The position numbers and the translations under genes were made by a program. Of a stretch of 64,000 nt of DNA, positions 15,384 through 24,438 are shown piece after piece. Each line of letters begins with the position of its first letter. Position 1 is the first letter of the stretch. The notes under the pieces are model-generated. The model did not search any database. It saw only the letters and a program-made list of their open reading frames with translations, and was not told where the DNA came from. Source of the stretch: CAVSJO01 sp963728445 (GTDB lineage Bacteria; Gemmatimonadota; Gemmatimonadetes; Longimicrobiales; RSA9); contig CAVSJO010000006.1 in NCBI GenBank assembly GCA_963728445.1, forward strand, positions 930,001-994,000. Direction: 5' to 3'.

Positions 15384-16499
15384 ATGATCGTTGCGGTTCC
15401 AAGGGAGACGGCGGCGGGCGAGCGGCGGGTCGCTCTCGTGCCCGACGCCGTCAAACGCCTGGTGGAGCGCGGCCTGGAGGTCCGCGTTCAAAGCGGGGCC
15501 GGACTTGCGGCCGGGTACGAAGACAGCGCCTACGCGAACGCCGGCGCCTCCCTCGTGGAGGACGCCGGCGCGCTGCTTTCCGCCGCGGACGTCGTGCTGT
15601 GCGTGCAGCCTCCGGGCGACGTCGCACGTCTCAAGCGCGGCGCCCTGCTCCTCGGCCTCCTCGATCCGCTGACTTCGCCGGAGCGCGTCCGCGCCCTCGC
15701 CGGCGCGGGCGTCACCGCCCTCGCGCTGGAGCTCGTGCCGCGCATCACGCGGGCGCAGCGCATGGACGTGCTCTCGTCCCAGGCGACGGCCGCCGGGTAT
15801 CGGGCGGTGCTCGTGGCCGCCGTCGAGCTGACGAAGTTCCTGCCCATGCTCATGACGGCGGCGGGCACCATCCCGCCCGCGAAGTTCCTCATCCTCGGCG
15901 CCGGCGTGGCGGGGCTGCAGGCCATCGCGACGGCGCGGCGCCTCGGCGCCGTCGTCCAGGCGTTCGACATCCGCCCGGCCGTGAAGGAGCAGGTCGAGAG
16001 CCTGGGCGCGACGTTCGTCGGCCTCACGCTGGAGGAGGCGGAGACCTCGGGCGGCTACGCCAAGGAGGTGGGCGAGGACGTGCACCGGCAGGAGCAGGAG
16101 CTGCTGGCGCGCCTCGTGGCCGAGGCGGACGCCGTCATCACCACGGCCCAGGTCCCGGGTCGCAAGGCGCCGGTCCTGGTCACGCAGGCGATGGTCGAGG
16201 GGATGCGGCCGGGCTCCGTGGTCATCGACCTGGCGGCGTCCTCGGGCGGCAACTGCGAGCTCACCGACGGCCCACGGCGTGTCGAGCACCACAACGTCGC
16301 CGTCATCGGACTGCCGGACGCCGCGTCCGACGTGGCCTTCCATGCCAGCCAGATGTACGCCCGCAACGTCGGGGACCTGCTCGCGCTGGTGCTGGACGAG
16401 GAGGGGACCCCCAGGATCGACACGGCAGATGAGATCATCGCCGGCTGCCTCGTCACACACGAGGGCGCCGTCGTCCACCCGCGCCTCAAGGCGGAGTAA
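15384..16499 (+). CDS. pntAA: proton-translocating NAD(P) transhydrogenase, alpha-1 subunit (NAD-binding domain I)
   Basis: The 371-residue protein corresponds to the soluble domain I that binds NAD(H) in the membrane-bound transhydrogenase. It starts MIVAVPRETAAGERRVALVP. The RITRAQRMDVLSSQA loop (about 120-134) is the conserved 'RQD' region neighbourhood, and ILGAGVAGLQA (about 170-180) is the Rossmann NAD-binding turn. Hydride passes from NADH to NADP+ in domain III of PntB, driven by proton entry. Separate alpha-1 and alpha-2 genes are the three-gene form known from Rhodospirillum and others. It is the first gene of an operon with pntAB (4 bases later), pntB and a cation/proton antiporter. 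Confidence 0.95.
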   Translation: MIVAVPRETAAGERRVALVPDAVKRLVERGLEVRVQSGAGLAAGYEDSAYANAGASLVEDAGALLSAADVVLCVQPPGDVARLKRGALLLGLLDPLTSPERVRALAGAGVTALALELVPRITRAQRMDVLSSQATAAGYRAVLVAAVELTKFLPMLMTAAGTIPPAKFLILGAGVAGLQAIATARRLGAVVQAFDIRPAVKEQVESLGATFVGLTLEEAETSGGYAKEVGEDVHRQEQELLARLVAEADAVITTAQVPGRKAPVLVTQAMVEGMRPGSVVIDLAASSGGNCELTDGPRRVEHHNVAVIGLPDAASDVAFHASQMYARNVGDLLALVLDEEGTPRIDTADEIIAGCLVTHEGAVVHPRLKAE

Positions 16500-16503
16500 T
16501 CCC

Positions 16504-16812
16504 ATGATCGAGACGTTACTCGTCGGCATCTACATCTTCGTCCTGGCGATGTTCGTCGGCTTCGAGCTCATCACGAAGGTCCCGCAGATCCTGCACACGC
16601 CGCTGATGTCGGGCTCCAACGCGATATCGGGCATCTCCATCATCGGCGCGCTCATCGTGGCCGGTCGGCTGGAGGGCACGACGGCCACCGTGATCGGCAT
16701 CGTGGCCGTCGCTTTCGGGACCATCAACGTGGTGGGCGGCTTCCTGGTCACGGATCGCATGCTGCAGATGTTCCGGCGGCGGCCGGAGCCCGGGAAGGAG
16801 GTGACGCGATGA
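16504..16812 (+). CDS. pntAB: NAD(P) transhydrogenase, alpha-2 subunit (membrane)
   Basis: The small membrane protein has 102 residues with about three transmembrane helices: LLVGIYIFVLAMFVGFELI, then SGISIIGALIVAG and VIGIVAVAFGTINVVGGFLV. These, with the helices of PntB, form the proton channel (domain II). The motif KVPQILHTPLMSGSNAISGI is highly conserved in this subunit. The stop overlaps the pntB start by four bases (ATGA). Confidence 0.95.
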   Translation: MIETLLVGIYIFVLAMFVGFELITKVPQILHTPLMSGSNAISGISIIGALIVAGRLEGTTATVIGIVAVAFGTINVVGGFLVTDRMLQMFRRRPEPGKEVTR

Positions 16813-18206
16813 ACGCGGCCATCGGCATCGAGGTCGCCTACCTCATCGCGGCGATCCTCTTCATGATGGGCCTGAAGCAGCTCTCCTCGCCGGCGACGGC
16901 GCGCTCCGGCAACATTCTCGGCGGCGTCGGCATGCTCATCGCCATCTTCGCCACGCTCTTCGAGCAGCAGATCATCGGCTTCTGGGCCATCGGCGTGGGC
17001 GTCGCCATCGGCGCCATCGCCGGCGCCGTGGCCGCGCGCAGGGTGAAGATGACGTCGATGCCGCAGATGGTCGCCGCGTTCAACGGCTTCGGCGGCGGCG
17101 CCTCCGCGCTCGTGGCCATGGACGAGTACCTCCGTTCGCCCGGCGGCGTCGCCCTGCGCGGCGACCTCGGGCTCAGCATCACGCTCAGCGTGCTCATCGG
17201 CATGGTCACGTTCTCCGGCAGCTTCGTCGCGTACGGCAAGCTGCAGGAGATCATCACCGGCAAGGCGGTGCAGTACCCGCTGCAGAAGACGACGAACGCG
17301 ATCCTGTTCGCGGCCATCGTGGGGCTCACCTTCTACCTCGGGTTCGGGCCGGTCACGCCGACGCTGTTCTGGCTGCTGTGCGGGCTCTCCCTCGTGCTCG
17401 GCGTGCTCGTCGTGATCCCCATCGGCGGCGCGGACATGCCGGTGGTCATCTCGCTGCTCAACTCCTATTCCGGGCTGGCCGCCTCCGCCGCCGGATTCGT
17501 GCTGCAGAACAACGTGCTCATCATCGCCGGCGCCCTCGTCGGTGCGTCGGGCCTCATCCTGACGCGCATCATGTGCGTGGCGATGAACCGGTCCCTGGCG
17601 AACGTGCTGTTCGGCGCGTTCGGCGCCGGCACGCAGGCGGCCGCGGGCGCCGGCACGGACATGACGGGGAAGTCCGTGCAGGACGTGACCGCAGAGGACG
17701 CCGCGATCCTCCTCGGCTACGCGCAGAGCGTCGTCATCGTGCCGGGCTACGGCCTCGCGGTCGCGCAGGCGCAGCACCAGGTGCGGGAAATGGCGGAGAT
17801 CCTGGAGAAGCGCGGCGTCGACGTGAAGTATGGGATCCACCCGGTCGCCGGACGCATGCCCGGGCACATGAACGTTCTTCTCGCCGAAGCCAACGTGCCC
17901 TATCCCAGGCTGTTCGAGATGGAGCAGATCAATCCCGAGCTGCCGCGTGCCGACGTCGCCCTCGTCATCGGCGCGAACGACGTGGTCAACCCGGCCGCGC
18001 GCCACGACACCGGCAGCCCGATCTACGGCATGCCCATCATCGACGTCGACGCGGCCAAGACGGTCATCGTCATGAAGCGCAGCATGAACCCGGGCTTCGC
18101 GGGCATCGAAAACGAGCTCTTCTATGCCGACAACACGCGCATGCTGTTCGGAGACGCCCGCGACTCCCTGACGAAGCTGATCGCGGAGCTGAAGAAGGCC
18201 GGTTAG
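16809..18206 (+). CDS. pntB: NAD(P) transhydrogenase, beta subunit
   Basis: The protein has 465 residues. The N-terminal two thirds are hydrophobic helices (domain II), including SMPQMVAAFNGFGGGASAL. The C-terminal 180 residues form the NADP(H)-binding domain III with VIVPGYGLAVAQAQHQV, GRMPGHMNVLLAEANVPY and VIGANDVVNPAA, all standard marks. It catalyses NADH + NADP+ conversion coupled to inward proton flow at the cytoplasmic membrane and supplies NADPH. It overlaps pntAB by four bases and is followed two bases later by the antiporter gene. Confidence 0.96.
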   Translation: MNAAIGIEVAYLIAAILFMMGLKQLSSPATARSGNILGGVGMLIAIFATLFEQQIIGFWAIGVGVAIGAIAGAVAARRVKMTSMPQMVAAFNGFGGGASALVAMDEYLRSPGGVALRGDLGLSITLSVLIGMVTFSGSFVAYGKLQEIITGKAVQYPLQKTTNAILFAAIVGLTFYLGFGPVTPTLFWLLCGLSLVLGVLVVIPIGGADMPVVISLLNSYSGLAASAAGFVLQNNVLIIAGALVGASGLILTRIMCVAMNRSLANVLFGAFGAGTQAAAGAGTDMTGKSVQDVTAEDAAILLGYAQSVVIVPGYGLAVAQAQHQVREMAEILEKRGVDVKYGIHPVAGRMPGHMNVLLAEANVPYPRLFEMEQINPELPRADVALVIGANDVVNPAARHDTGSPIYGMPIIDVDAAKTVIVMKRSMNPGFAGIENELFYADNTRMLFGDARDSLTKLIAELKKAG

Positions 18207-18208
18207 GT

Positions 18209-19498
18209 GTGAGTGCGTTCGAGCTCGCCGCCCTCCTCGTCTCGCTCTCGGCGCTCGTCGGCTTCGTCAACGAGCGCTGGATGCGCCTCGAGACCGCCAT
18301 CGGCGGAACGGTCGGCGGGCTCTTCGTCTCCGTACTTCTGATCGCGCTGGCGCGCCTGGGGCTGGGCGGCGACTACGTCGCCCGGCTCCTGCGCAGCATC
18401 GACTTCGGGCAGATCCTGTTCCAGGGGATGCTGAGCTTTCTGCTCTTCGCCGGCGCGTTCGAGGTGCAGGTCGAGCGGCTCATCCGCCACCGCTGGTCGA
18501 TCCTGTTCCTCGCCACGCTGGGCGTCCTGGCGTCCACGTTCCTCGTCGGCACCGGCGTCTGGCTCGTGACACAGACGATCGGCGTCCAGCTCTCCTACGG
18601 GTTCGCGCTGCTGTTCGGCGCCCTCATCGCGCCCACCGATCCCGTCGCGGTGGTCGGCATCCTGCGCCGCCACACGCACGCCCCGGAAGACGTCGTTGCC
18701 ATGATCAGCGGCGAGTCCCTCTTCAACGACGGCGTCGGCGTCGTCGTCTTCACCATCATCCTCTCCATCGTCACCGCGAGCGGTGCGGTCGGCGGCGGCG
18801 ACGTGCTCCGGCTCTTCGCGGAGGAGGCCCTCGGCGGCGTCGCCTTCGGCGCCGTCCTCGGCTGGTGCGCCAACGAGCTGCTTCGCCGCATCGACAACTA
18901 CAAGGTCGAGATCCTCATCACCCTCGCCGTCGTCACCGGCGGCTACGCCCTCGCCGGACGCCTGCACACCTCCGGACCTCTCGCCATGGTCGTCGCCGGC
19001 CTCATCATCGGCAGCCACGGCCGCGCCATCGCCATGTCGGAGGAGACCAAGGAGCACCTCGAGGGGTTCTGGGAAGTCATCGACGACATGCTGAACACCG
19101 TCCTCTTCATGCTCATCGGCATGGAGCTCCTCGTCCTCGACCTGGACCCCCGCTACATCATCACGGGGCTGATCGCGATTCCCGTCGTGCTCCTCGCGCG
19201 CTTCCTTTCCGTCGGCGGCCCCATCACGCTGATGCGCCGCTTCTCCAGCTTCCGCCGCTACACCGTTCGCGTCATGACCTGGGGCGGCCTGCGCGGCGGC
19301 ATCGCCATCGCTCTCGCCCTCAGCATCCCCGCCGCCGACGACCGCAGCCTGATCGTCGTCGCCACCTACGTCGTCGTCGTCTTCTCCATTCTCGTCCAGG
19401 GCCTCACCGTCGAGCGCCTCATGCGCCGCGCGTACGGCGGCGAGCCCGAGCCCGGCGACGGCGATGGCACGCGGCCACCCGAGCTGCGCGGCGTCTAG
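18209..19498 (+). CDS. CPA1-family cation/proton antiporter
   Basis: The polytopic protein has 429 residues starting at GTG 18209, two bases after the pntB stop, which indicates one transcript. It has about 12 hydrophobic segments. The family signature ALIAPTDPVAVVGILR and SGESLFNDGVGVVVFTIIL (the paired Asp region of Na+/H+ exchangers) lie around residues 135-190, and RVMTWGGLRGGIAIALALSIP is the conserved Arg-Gly segment near the C-terminus. It exchanges protons for Na+ or K+ across the inner membrane. The link to the proton-driven transhydrogenase suggests joint management of the proton gradient. It has no regulatory C-terminal domain. Confidence 0.9.
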   Translation: MSAFELAALLVSLSALVGFVNERWMRLETAIGGTVGGLFVSVLLIALARLGLGGDYVARLLRSIDFGQILFQGMLSFLLFAGAFEVQVERLIRHRWSILFLATLGVLASTFLVGTGVWLVTQTIGVQLSYGFALLFGALIAPTDPVAVVGILRRHTHAPEDVVAMISGESLFNDGVGVVVFTIILSIVTASGAVGGGDVLRLFAEEALGGVAFGAVLGWCANELLRRIDNYKVEILITLAVVTGGYALAGRLHTSGPLAMVVAGLIIGSHGRAIAMSEETKEHLEGFWEVIDDMLNTVLFMLIGMELLVLDLDPRYIITGLIAIPVVLLARFLSVGGPITLMRRFSSFRRYTVRVMTWGGLRGGIAIALALSIPAADDRSLIVVATYVVVVFSILVQGLTVERLMRRAYGGEPEPGDGDGTRPPELRGV

Positions 19499-19523
19499 CC
19501 TCGCCGCGCGCGGCAGAAGATCA

Positions 19524-19552
19524 TTGACATCGCGTGCGCAAATTCAGAAACT
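19524..19552 (+). promoter_or_regulatory. possible sigma70-type promoter for the H1-like gene
   Basis: A perfect TTGACA at 19524-19529 is followed after 17 bases by GAAACT, a weak -10 match. It lies about 150 bases before the ATG at 19706, in the least GC-rich stretch of the neighbourhood. This is a suggestion only. Confidence 0.3.
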
Positions 19553-19705
19553 TTTCTGCGAATCATTCGCCTGCATCGGATGCGCAGCTCACGCGCCACG
19601 CGGGGACGCTGCGATCCCGAACCATGCAAAGGTCGGTTGGTTGTTCGCGAGGCGGCGGTACCCGTAGGACGAACGCAGAGGAACTCAACCCGGCGGGAGG
19701 AAAGC

Positions 19706-20020
19706 ATGGCCACGAAGAAGAGCGCAGGCGCGAAGAAGGCAGCACCGAAGAAGGCAGCACCCAAGAAGGCGGCGGCGAAGAAGACGACCGCCAAGAAGAC
19801 GACGGCGAAGAAGACCGCCGCAAAGAAGGCGGCGCCGAAGAAGGCCGCAGCCAAGAAGCCGGCGGCGAAGAAGGCCACCGCGAAGAAGGCAGCCCCGAAG
19901 AAGGCCGCAGCCAGGAAGCCGGCGGCGAAGAAGGCCGCCGCGAAGAAGGCGGCGCCGAAGAAGGCCGCTGCCAAGAAGCCGGCGGCGAAGAAGTCCGCCG
20001 CCAAGAAGTCAAAGAAGTAG
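19706..20020 (+). CDS. histone H1-like Lys/Ala/Pro-rich protein
   Basis: The protein has 104 residues and is made almost wholly of tandem KKAAPKKAAAKK-type pentapeptides after MATKKSAG. It has no acidic residue, tyrosine, tryptophan or cysteine. Such proteins resemble the C-terminal tail of eukaryotic histone H1 and bacterial H1-like proteins (Hc1, AlgP, HrdB-type tails), which bind DNA non-specifically and compact it. GGGAGGA lies 7 bases before the ATG. A strong terminator follows at 20042. The low-complexity DNA, repeating at 15-base intervals, is prone to length variation, so the repeat number may differ between relatives. Confidence 0.85.
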   Translation: MATKKSAGAKKAAPKKAAPKKAAAKKTTAKKTTAKKTAAKKAAPKKAAAKKPAAKKATAKKAAPKKAAARKPAAKKAAAKKAAPKKAAAKKPAAKKSAAKKSKK

Positions 20021-20041
20021 GAAGTCTCCGAAAACGAAAAA

Positions 20042-20069
20042 CGCCCCGGTGCGAGCCGGGGCGTTTTTT
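20042..20069. terminator. bidirectional rho-independent terminator
   Basis: The stem CGCCCCGG/CCGGGGCG with a 6-base loop is followed by TTTTTT on the plus strand; the minus strand reads the same stem followed by TTTTTCG. It lies between the convergent H1-like gene and gltA and can serve both. Confidence 0.9.
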
Positions 20070-20085
20070 CATGCCTGCACGTCAG

Positions 20086-21426
20086 CTACGCGCCGCGCGC
20101 ACGCCTTCCCTCGGGATAGTCCCGCTCGTCGGAGCCGACGTAGATCTGCCGGGGCCGTGCGATCCTCTGCTCCGGATCCTCCAGCATCTCCTGCCACTGC
20201 GCGAGCCACCCCGCGACGCGGGGGATCGCGAAGAGGACCGGGAACATGTCAACGGGGAAGCGCATGGCCTGGTAGATCAGGCCCGAGTAGAAGTCGACGT
20301 TCGGATAGAGCTTCCGCGAGACGAAGTAGTCGTCCTCGAGGCTGATGCGCTCGAGCTCGAGGGCGATGTCGAGGAGCGGGTTCGTGCCCGTCACCTTGAA
20401 GACCTCGGGCGCCATCTCCTTCAGGATGCGCGCGCGGGGATCGTAGTTCTTGTAGACGCGGTGACCGAAGCCCATGAGCCGGAAGTCGCCCTTCTTCACC
20501 CGCTCGATGTACGACGGCACGTTGGACTTGCTGCCGATCTCCGTCAGCATGCGGAGCACCTGCTCGTTGGCGCCGCCGTGGAGGGGCCCGTAGAGCGCGG
20601 CGGCCGCGGCGGCCACCGACACGTACGGATCGGCGTGGGAGCTGCCGACGGCGCGCATCGAGCTCGTGCTGCAGTTCTGCTCGTGGTCCAGGTGCAGGAT
20701 GAAGAGCACGTCCAGCGCCCGCTCCAGGATCGGGTCCGGCTCGTACTTCAGCTCCGTCGCCTTGAACATCATGTTCAGCAGGTTTCCGGTGAAGCTGAGG
20801 TCGTTGTCCGGATAGACGTAGGGCATGCCGACGCTGTGGCGGTACGCGAAGGCGGCGATCGTCGGCATCTTCGCGATCAGCCGCTGGATCTGGATCTTCC
20901 GGTTCTCCGGATCCTGGATGTTGCGCGCCTCGGGATAGAACGTCGACAGCGCGGCGACCGTGCTCACCAGGACGCCCATCGGGTGCGCGTCGTGGTGGAA
21001 GCCGTCCATGAACTTCTTGATGCTCTCGTGGATGAAGGTGTGGTGGGTCACCTCCCACACCCACTTCTCCATCTCGGCGTCCGTCGGCAGCTCACCGTTG
21101 ATGACGAGCCAGGCGCTCTCCAGGAAGTTGCTGGACTCCGCGAGCTGCTCGATGGGGTAGCCGCGATAGCGCAGGATCCCGCGGTCCCCGTCGATGAACG
21201 TGATGGCGCTCTTGCATGACGCCGTGTTCATGAACGCCGGGTCGTAGCTGAGCAGACCGAAGTCGTCCTCGGAGCCCTTGATCTGTCGCAGCTCCGTGCC
21301 GCGGATCGCCGCGCCGTAATCCCGATAGGTGCCGTAGGTGATGGGCAGTTCGACCGTCTGTCCGGTCCGATGGTCCGTGATGCTCACCGCGTCCCGCCGA
21401 TCCTCGCCCGCGTTCCCGTCCGCCAT
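20086..21426 (-). CDS. gltA: citrate synthase
   Basis: The protein has 446 residues and is a type II (hexameric-type) citrate synthase: oxaloacetate + acetyl-CoA to citrate, the entry step of the TCA cycle. Catalytic residues are visible at His283 (PLHGGANE), His322 (GFGHRVY) and Asp378 (NVDFYSG), and LHLDHEQNCSTSSMR is conserved. Length and order are normal for the family. The start ATG at 21426 has GGAGG 5 bases upstream. A small palindrome (GGGCCGG-ATC-CCGGCCC, 21447-21463) lies in its leader. It is convergent with the H1-like gene. Confidence 0.97.
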   Translation of the reverse strand: MADGNAGEDRRDAVSITDHRTGQTVELPITYGTYRDYGAAIRGTELRQIKGSEDDFGLLSYDPAFMNTASCKSAITFIDGDRGILRYRGYPIEQLAESSNFLESAWLVINGELPTDAEMEKWVWEVTHHTFIHESIKKFMDGFHHDAHPMGVLVSTVAALSTFYPEARNIQDPENRKIQIQRLIAKMPTIAAFAYRHSVGMPYVYPDNDLSFTGNLLNMMFKATELKYEPDPILERALDVLFILHLDHEQNCSTSSMRAVGSSHADPYVSVAAAAAALYGPLHGGANEQVLRMLTEIGSKSNVPSYIERVKKGDFRLMGFGHRVYKNYDPRARILKEMAPEVFKVTGTNPLLDIALELERISLEDDYFVSRKLYPNVDFYSGLIYQAMRFPVDMFPVLFAIPRVAGWLAQWQEMLEDPEQRIARPRQIYVGSDERDYPEGRRARGA

Positions 21427-21522
21427 TTCGCCTCCGTCTCGTGCCAGGGCCGGATCCCGGCCCCCGTTTCTCCCGTGTGAACCCGAAAAATAGGGGGAGC
21501 GGCCAGCCGAGGCGAGTCCACG

Positions 21523-22755
21523 TCAGCCGCCGTCGACCCAGTGTTCGAGGTAGCGGCTGCCGCCGGCGCCCCGGCCGACGAGCGCCTGGACGATCGCCCG
21601 GAGCTGGTCGTAGGGCAGCGTGCCGATGATCATCCGTCCGTTCAGCAGGATCGTGGGCGTGGATCGGACTCCGTGGGCGTACTCGCTGGACGTCCTCTCG
21701 TACTCTGCCCCGGTCGCGATCAGCCGGTGCACCATGGCGCGCGCCGTACTGTCCCCCGGGGCAGCGCCGAGACCGCGGCGCGCGGCCAGCTCCGCGCGCC
21801 AGCGGGGGTCCCGCGCGTCTTCCATGTGGGCGAAGACTTCGTCGTGGAAGGACCGGAACTCGTCGGGTCGGTAGGCCGCCATGTACGCCAACTCGCAGGC
21901 GCCGGGGTGCTTGTCCTTCGCCACCACGTCGTTGCACTTCGCCTCCAGCGGAAAGAACTGGAAGGCGGCGTTGATGCGCCCCGGGAACTCCCTCTCCAGC
22001 CGGTGGAGCTCCTCGGCGAAGTAGCGGCAGTCGGAGCACAGGAAGTCGCCCCATTCCACGATGCGGACCGGCGCCGCCTCGAATCGGTCCGTGGAGCGGA
22101 TCGTCCAGTACGGGGAGATCGCGCTCGGCTCCGGGACCGTGTCGAGGGCGAAGAACTGGCGCACGGCGGTGGTCGCCTCCCCGCCCGCCTGCGCCATCGC
22201 CCGCGCCTGCCCGTACAGCCGCGCCGCGCCGCCGGAGAGAATGACGGCGGCGCCGAAGACCGCCAGGTGGAGAGGGGAGGGAAGCCGCCCCATGGCGCCG
22301 CACCTACCGCCTTGGGAGCGGGGCCGCGCCACCGCGACCCAGAGAAGTGACAGCGCCGAATAGCTCGTGCACAGCAGGCACAGGCTGCGCAGGCCGAGCA
22401 CGGAGTAGGCGACGAGGCCGACCGCGAGCGCGGCGTTCAGCCACGCGACGTCGCCTGCCGTACGCTCCATCGGCTCCGACGGAAAGACCGCCGCGAGGAG
22501 CAGCAGCGCGCCGACCACGAAGCCGAGCACCCCGAGGGGGACCCCGAGGGGGGCCGCGATGGGAGCCATTGCGGAATCCGTGCAGCTGAAGAACGTTTCA
22601 GCCTGGCACGCGGCAGCGTCCGTGAGCGCCGCGGGGAAGCGCACGCCGAAGTAGTGGCGGACCGTCAGCGCGGCGACGATCATCATCGCCGCGGCGACCG
22701 TGAAGCCGACGATCCGTCGCGTCATCGGCGTCGAGGACGAGGTCGAACCGCGCAT
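21523..22755 (-). CDS. VKOR-DsbA-like fusion, disulfide bond formation protein
   Basis: The protein has about 410 residues in two domains. Residues 12-140 form a vitamin K epoxide reductase-like four-helix membrane domain with Cys50, Cys58 and the quinone-side pair CLLC (126-129). Residues 205-400 form a DsbA/thioredoxin-like periplasmic domain with CSDC (240-243, after IVEWGDFL) and the cis-proline segment STPTILLNG. Such fusions oxidise secreted proteins and pass electrons to quinone, replacing DsbB. The active site CSDC differs from the usual CPxC. The start is uncertain (ATG 22755 or 22725); neither has a strong Shine-Dalgarno sequence. It lies upstream of gltA on the same strand. Confidence 0.85.
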   Translation of the reverse strand: MRGSTSSSTPMTRRIVGFTVAAAMMIVAALTVRHYFGVRFPAALTDAAACQAETFFSCTDSAMAPIAAPLGVPLGVLGFVVGALLLLAAVFPSEPMERTAGDVAWLNAALAVGLVAYSVLGLRSLCLLCTSYSALSLLWVAVARPRSQGGRCGAMGRLPSPLHLAVFGAAVILSGGAARLYGQARAMAQAGGEATTAVRQFFALDTVPEPSAISPYWTIRSTDRFEAAPVRIVEWGDFLCSDCRYFAEELHRLEREFPGRINAAFQFFPLEAKCNDVVAKDKHPGACELAYMAAYRPDEFRSFHDEVFAHMEDARDPRWRAELAARRGLGAAPGDSTARAMVHRLIATGAEYERTSSEYAHGVRSTPTILLNGRMIIGTLPYDQLRAIVQALVGRGAGGSRYLEHWVDGG

Positions 22756-22988
22756 CGGTGTCCGGGCTGGAGTCCGCGACGACGCGGTGGTTCGCGCCGA
22801 TCGCACCCTCAAGCTGCGGTAGACCGGACCGCCGGTCTGTCGGGATTCGGCCGGATCGGCGGCGCTTGCGCGACCCCGCGCGCTGTCGGGATTCTCCGGA
22901 CGCGCGCCGGGGTGGACGTTGCACGGCCGCTTCCGGCAGCCCCAGGCGACCGCCTGCACTCCTCCACGTTCCGAATCCGGAGGCGACC

Positions 22989-24122
22989 ATGGCCACCGTT
23001 GCCCGGCACGACGGCATCACCATCGGGGCCGCCGCGCCCCCCACGCGCGAGCTGTGGCTCGTCGGGCCGTACTACGACCTCGCCTTCATCATCTTCTCGT
23101 CCGCACTGCTCTTCTTCCCCCACGTGAGTCACGCCCTCAGCGGCAGCAACATCTTCGTCGATCTGCTCGTCACGATGGTGATCGGCGGACCGCACCTGTT
23201 CGCGACGTATACGATGACCCTCATGGAGCCCGGCTTCCGGAGGCGCTACCCGATCTACTCGAAGGGCGCCTACCTGCTCCCGCTGATCATCGTCGCCCTT
23301 GCCGTCTGGAACCTGACCCTGCTCGTAACGATCTTCTTCTTCTGGGCCTCCATCCACGTCATCCACCAAGCCGCGTTCATCGCCGACGCCTACCGCATGA
23401 AGGACCCACGCGGCTGGCGCTGGACCTCCCGCGTCATCGACTACGGCCTGCTCTTCACGTGCATGTATCCCATCGCCACGTCGAAGCTGATGAACGGCGA
23501 CTTCATCACGGGCGGCCGGCACCTCCTCTTCCCGTCGTTCCTGAAGCTGCCCGTCATCCCGGCGCTGCTCTGGGTCGCGTTCCTGTCGTTCCTCGTCGCC
23601 TTCGTCGTGAAGACCGCCTGGGAGCTCCGCCACGGCCTCTTTCACGGCCCCAAGACGCTGCACATGTCCCTGGCGACGGCGCTCTTCTTCGCCACTCCCA
23701 TGCTGAAGAACCTCGACGTCGCCTTCCAGGGCCTGAACGTCTGGCACTCCTTCCAGTACCTCGCCGTCGTGCTCTACCTGAACCGACTCCGGGCGGAGAA
23801 GGGGCTCATCGGCTCGGACGTCGTGCGCCGCCTCTCCCGGCGCGGCTGGCGCCTGTACGCCATGTGCCTTGGCTTCACCGTCGGCGCCGGACTCGTGTTC
23901 CTAGCCGTGCTCGGCCTCGTCGTCAGGCTCGGCGCCTTCGCCACCGGGCCCGTCATGAACAACTTCATGTTCGGCCCCGTATACTCGGATCAGCACTACT
24001 TCGCCTTCTACAGCGTCATCCTATCGTTTCTGCTGGTCCACTACTACTTCGACCACTTCATCTTCCTCGGCACGGACCGGGAGATCACGCCGACGTTCGC
24101 CCCCCTGGAGCGCGCGGCGTAG
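22989..24122 (+). CDS. polytopic membrane protein with conserved-looking histidines, function unknown
   Basis: The protein has 377 residues and about nine transmembrane helices. Histidines sit at or near helix ends in GGPHLFATYTM, IHVIHQAAFIADAYR, GLNVWHSFQYLAVVLYLN and LVHYYFDHFIFLGTD. A set of intramembrane His residues recalls metal-dependent membrane oxygenases such as the Brp/Blh carotene dioxygenase group, but I do not see enough to assign that family. The ATG at 22989 follows GGAGGCGACC. It is divergent from the VKOR-DsbA gene and shows no operon partner; repeats follow it. Confidence 0.6.
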   Translation: MATVARHDGITIGAAAPPTRELWLVGPYYDLAFIIFSSALLFFPHVSHALSGSNIFVDLLVTMVIGGPHLFATYTMTLMEPGFRRRYPIYSKGAYLLPLIIVALAVWNLTLLVTIFFFWASIHVIHQAAFIADAYRMKDPRGWRWTSRVIDYGLLFTCMYPIATSKLMNGDFITGGRHLLFPSFLKLPVIPALLWVAFLSFLVAFVVKTAWELRHGLFHGPKTLHMSLATALFFATPMLKNLDVAFQGLNVWHSFQYLAVVLYLNRLRAEKGLIGSDVVRRLSRRGWRLYAMCLGFTVGAGLVFLAVLGLVVRLGAFATGPVMNNFMFGPVYSDQHYFAFYSVILSFLLVHYYFDHFIFLGTDREITPTFAPLERAA

Positions 24123-24438
24123 GGAGGGGAGCGGTGCAGCCGCGGGCGCTCTTGGATGGGCGGGCGCTTGTGGGGCCCGGGGCGCTTGTGGGGCCGGGGG
24201 CGCGTTTCCCCTCGGGCAGGATCGACCCATCAAGGCCGCCGTGGCCCGGGATGGCAGAGAGTAGTCGCCTGGCTCTATCAACGTGACTTGCGTCTTCCGA
24301 CGACCTTGCTCGATCGCCGCGTTCCGCACGCTACGCGACATCAACGTGACGATTGGGCTGCCCGAGCCCTGCGATGGTGCCGTTTTGGCGAGCCGGTGCC
24401 GTCTACGGTCAACCCCTCCGTCCGCGCCCGCGCACGCG

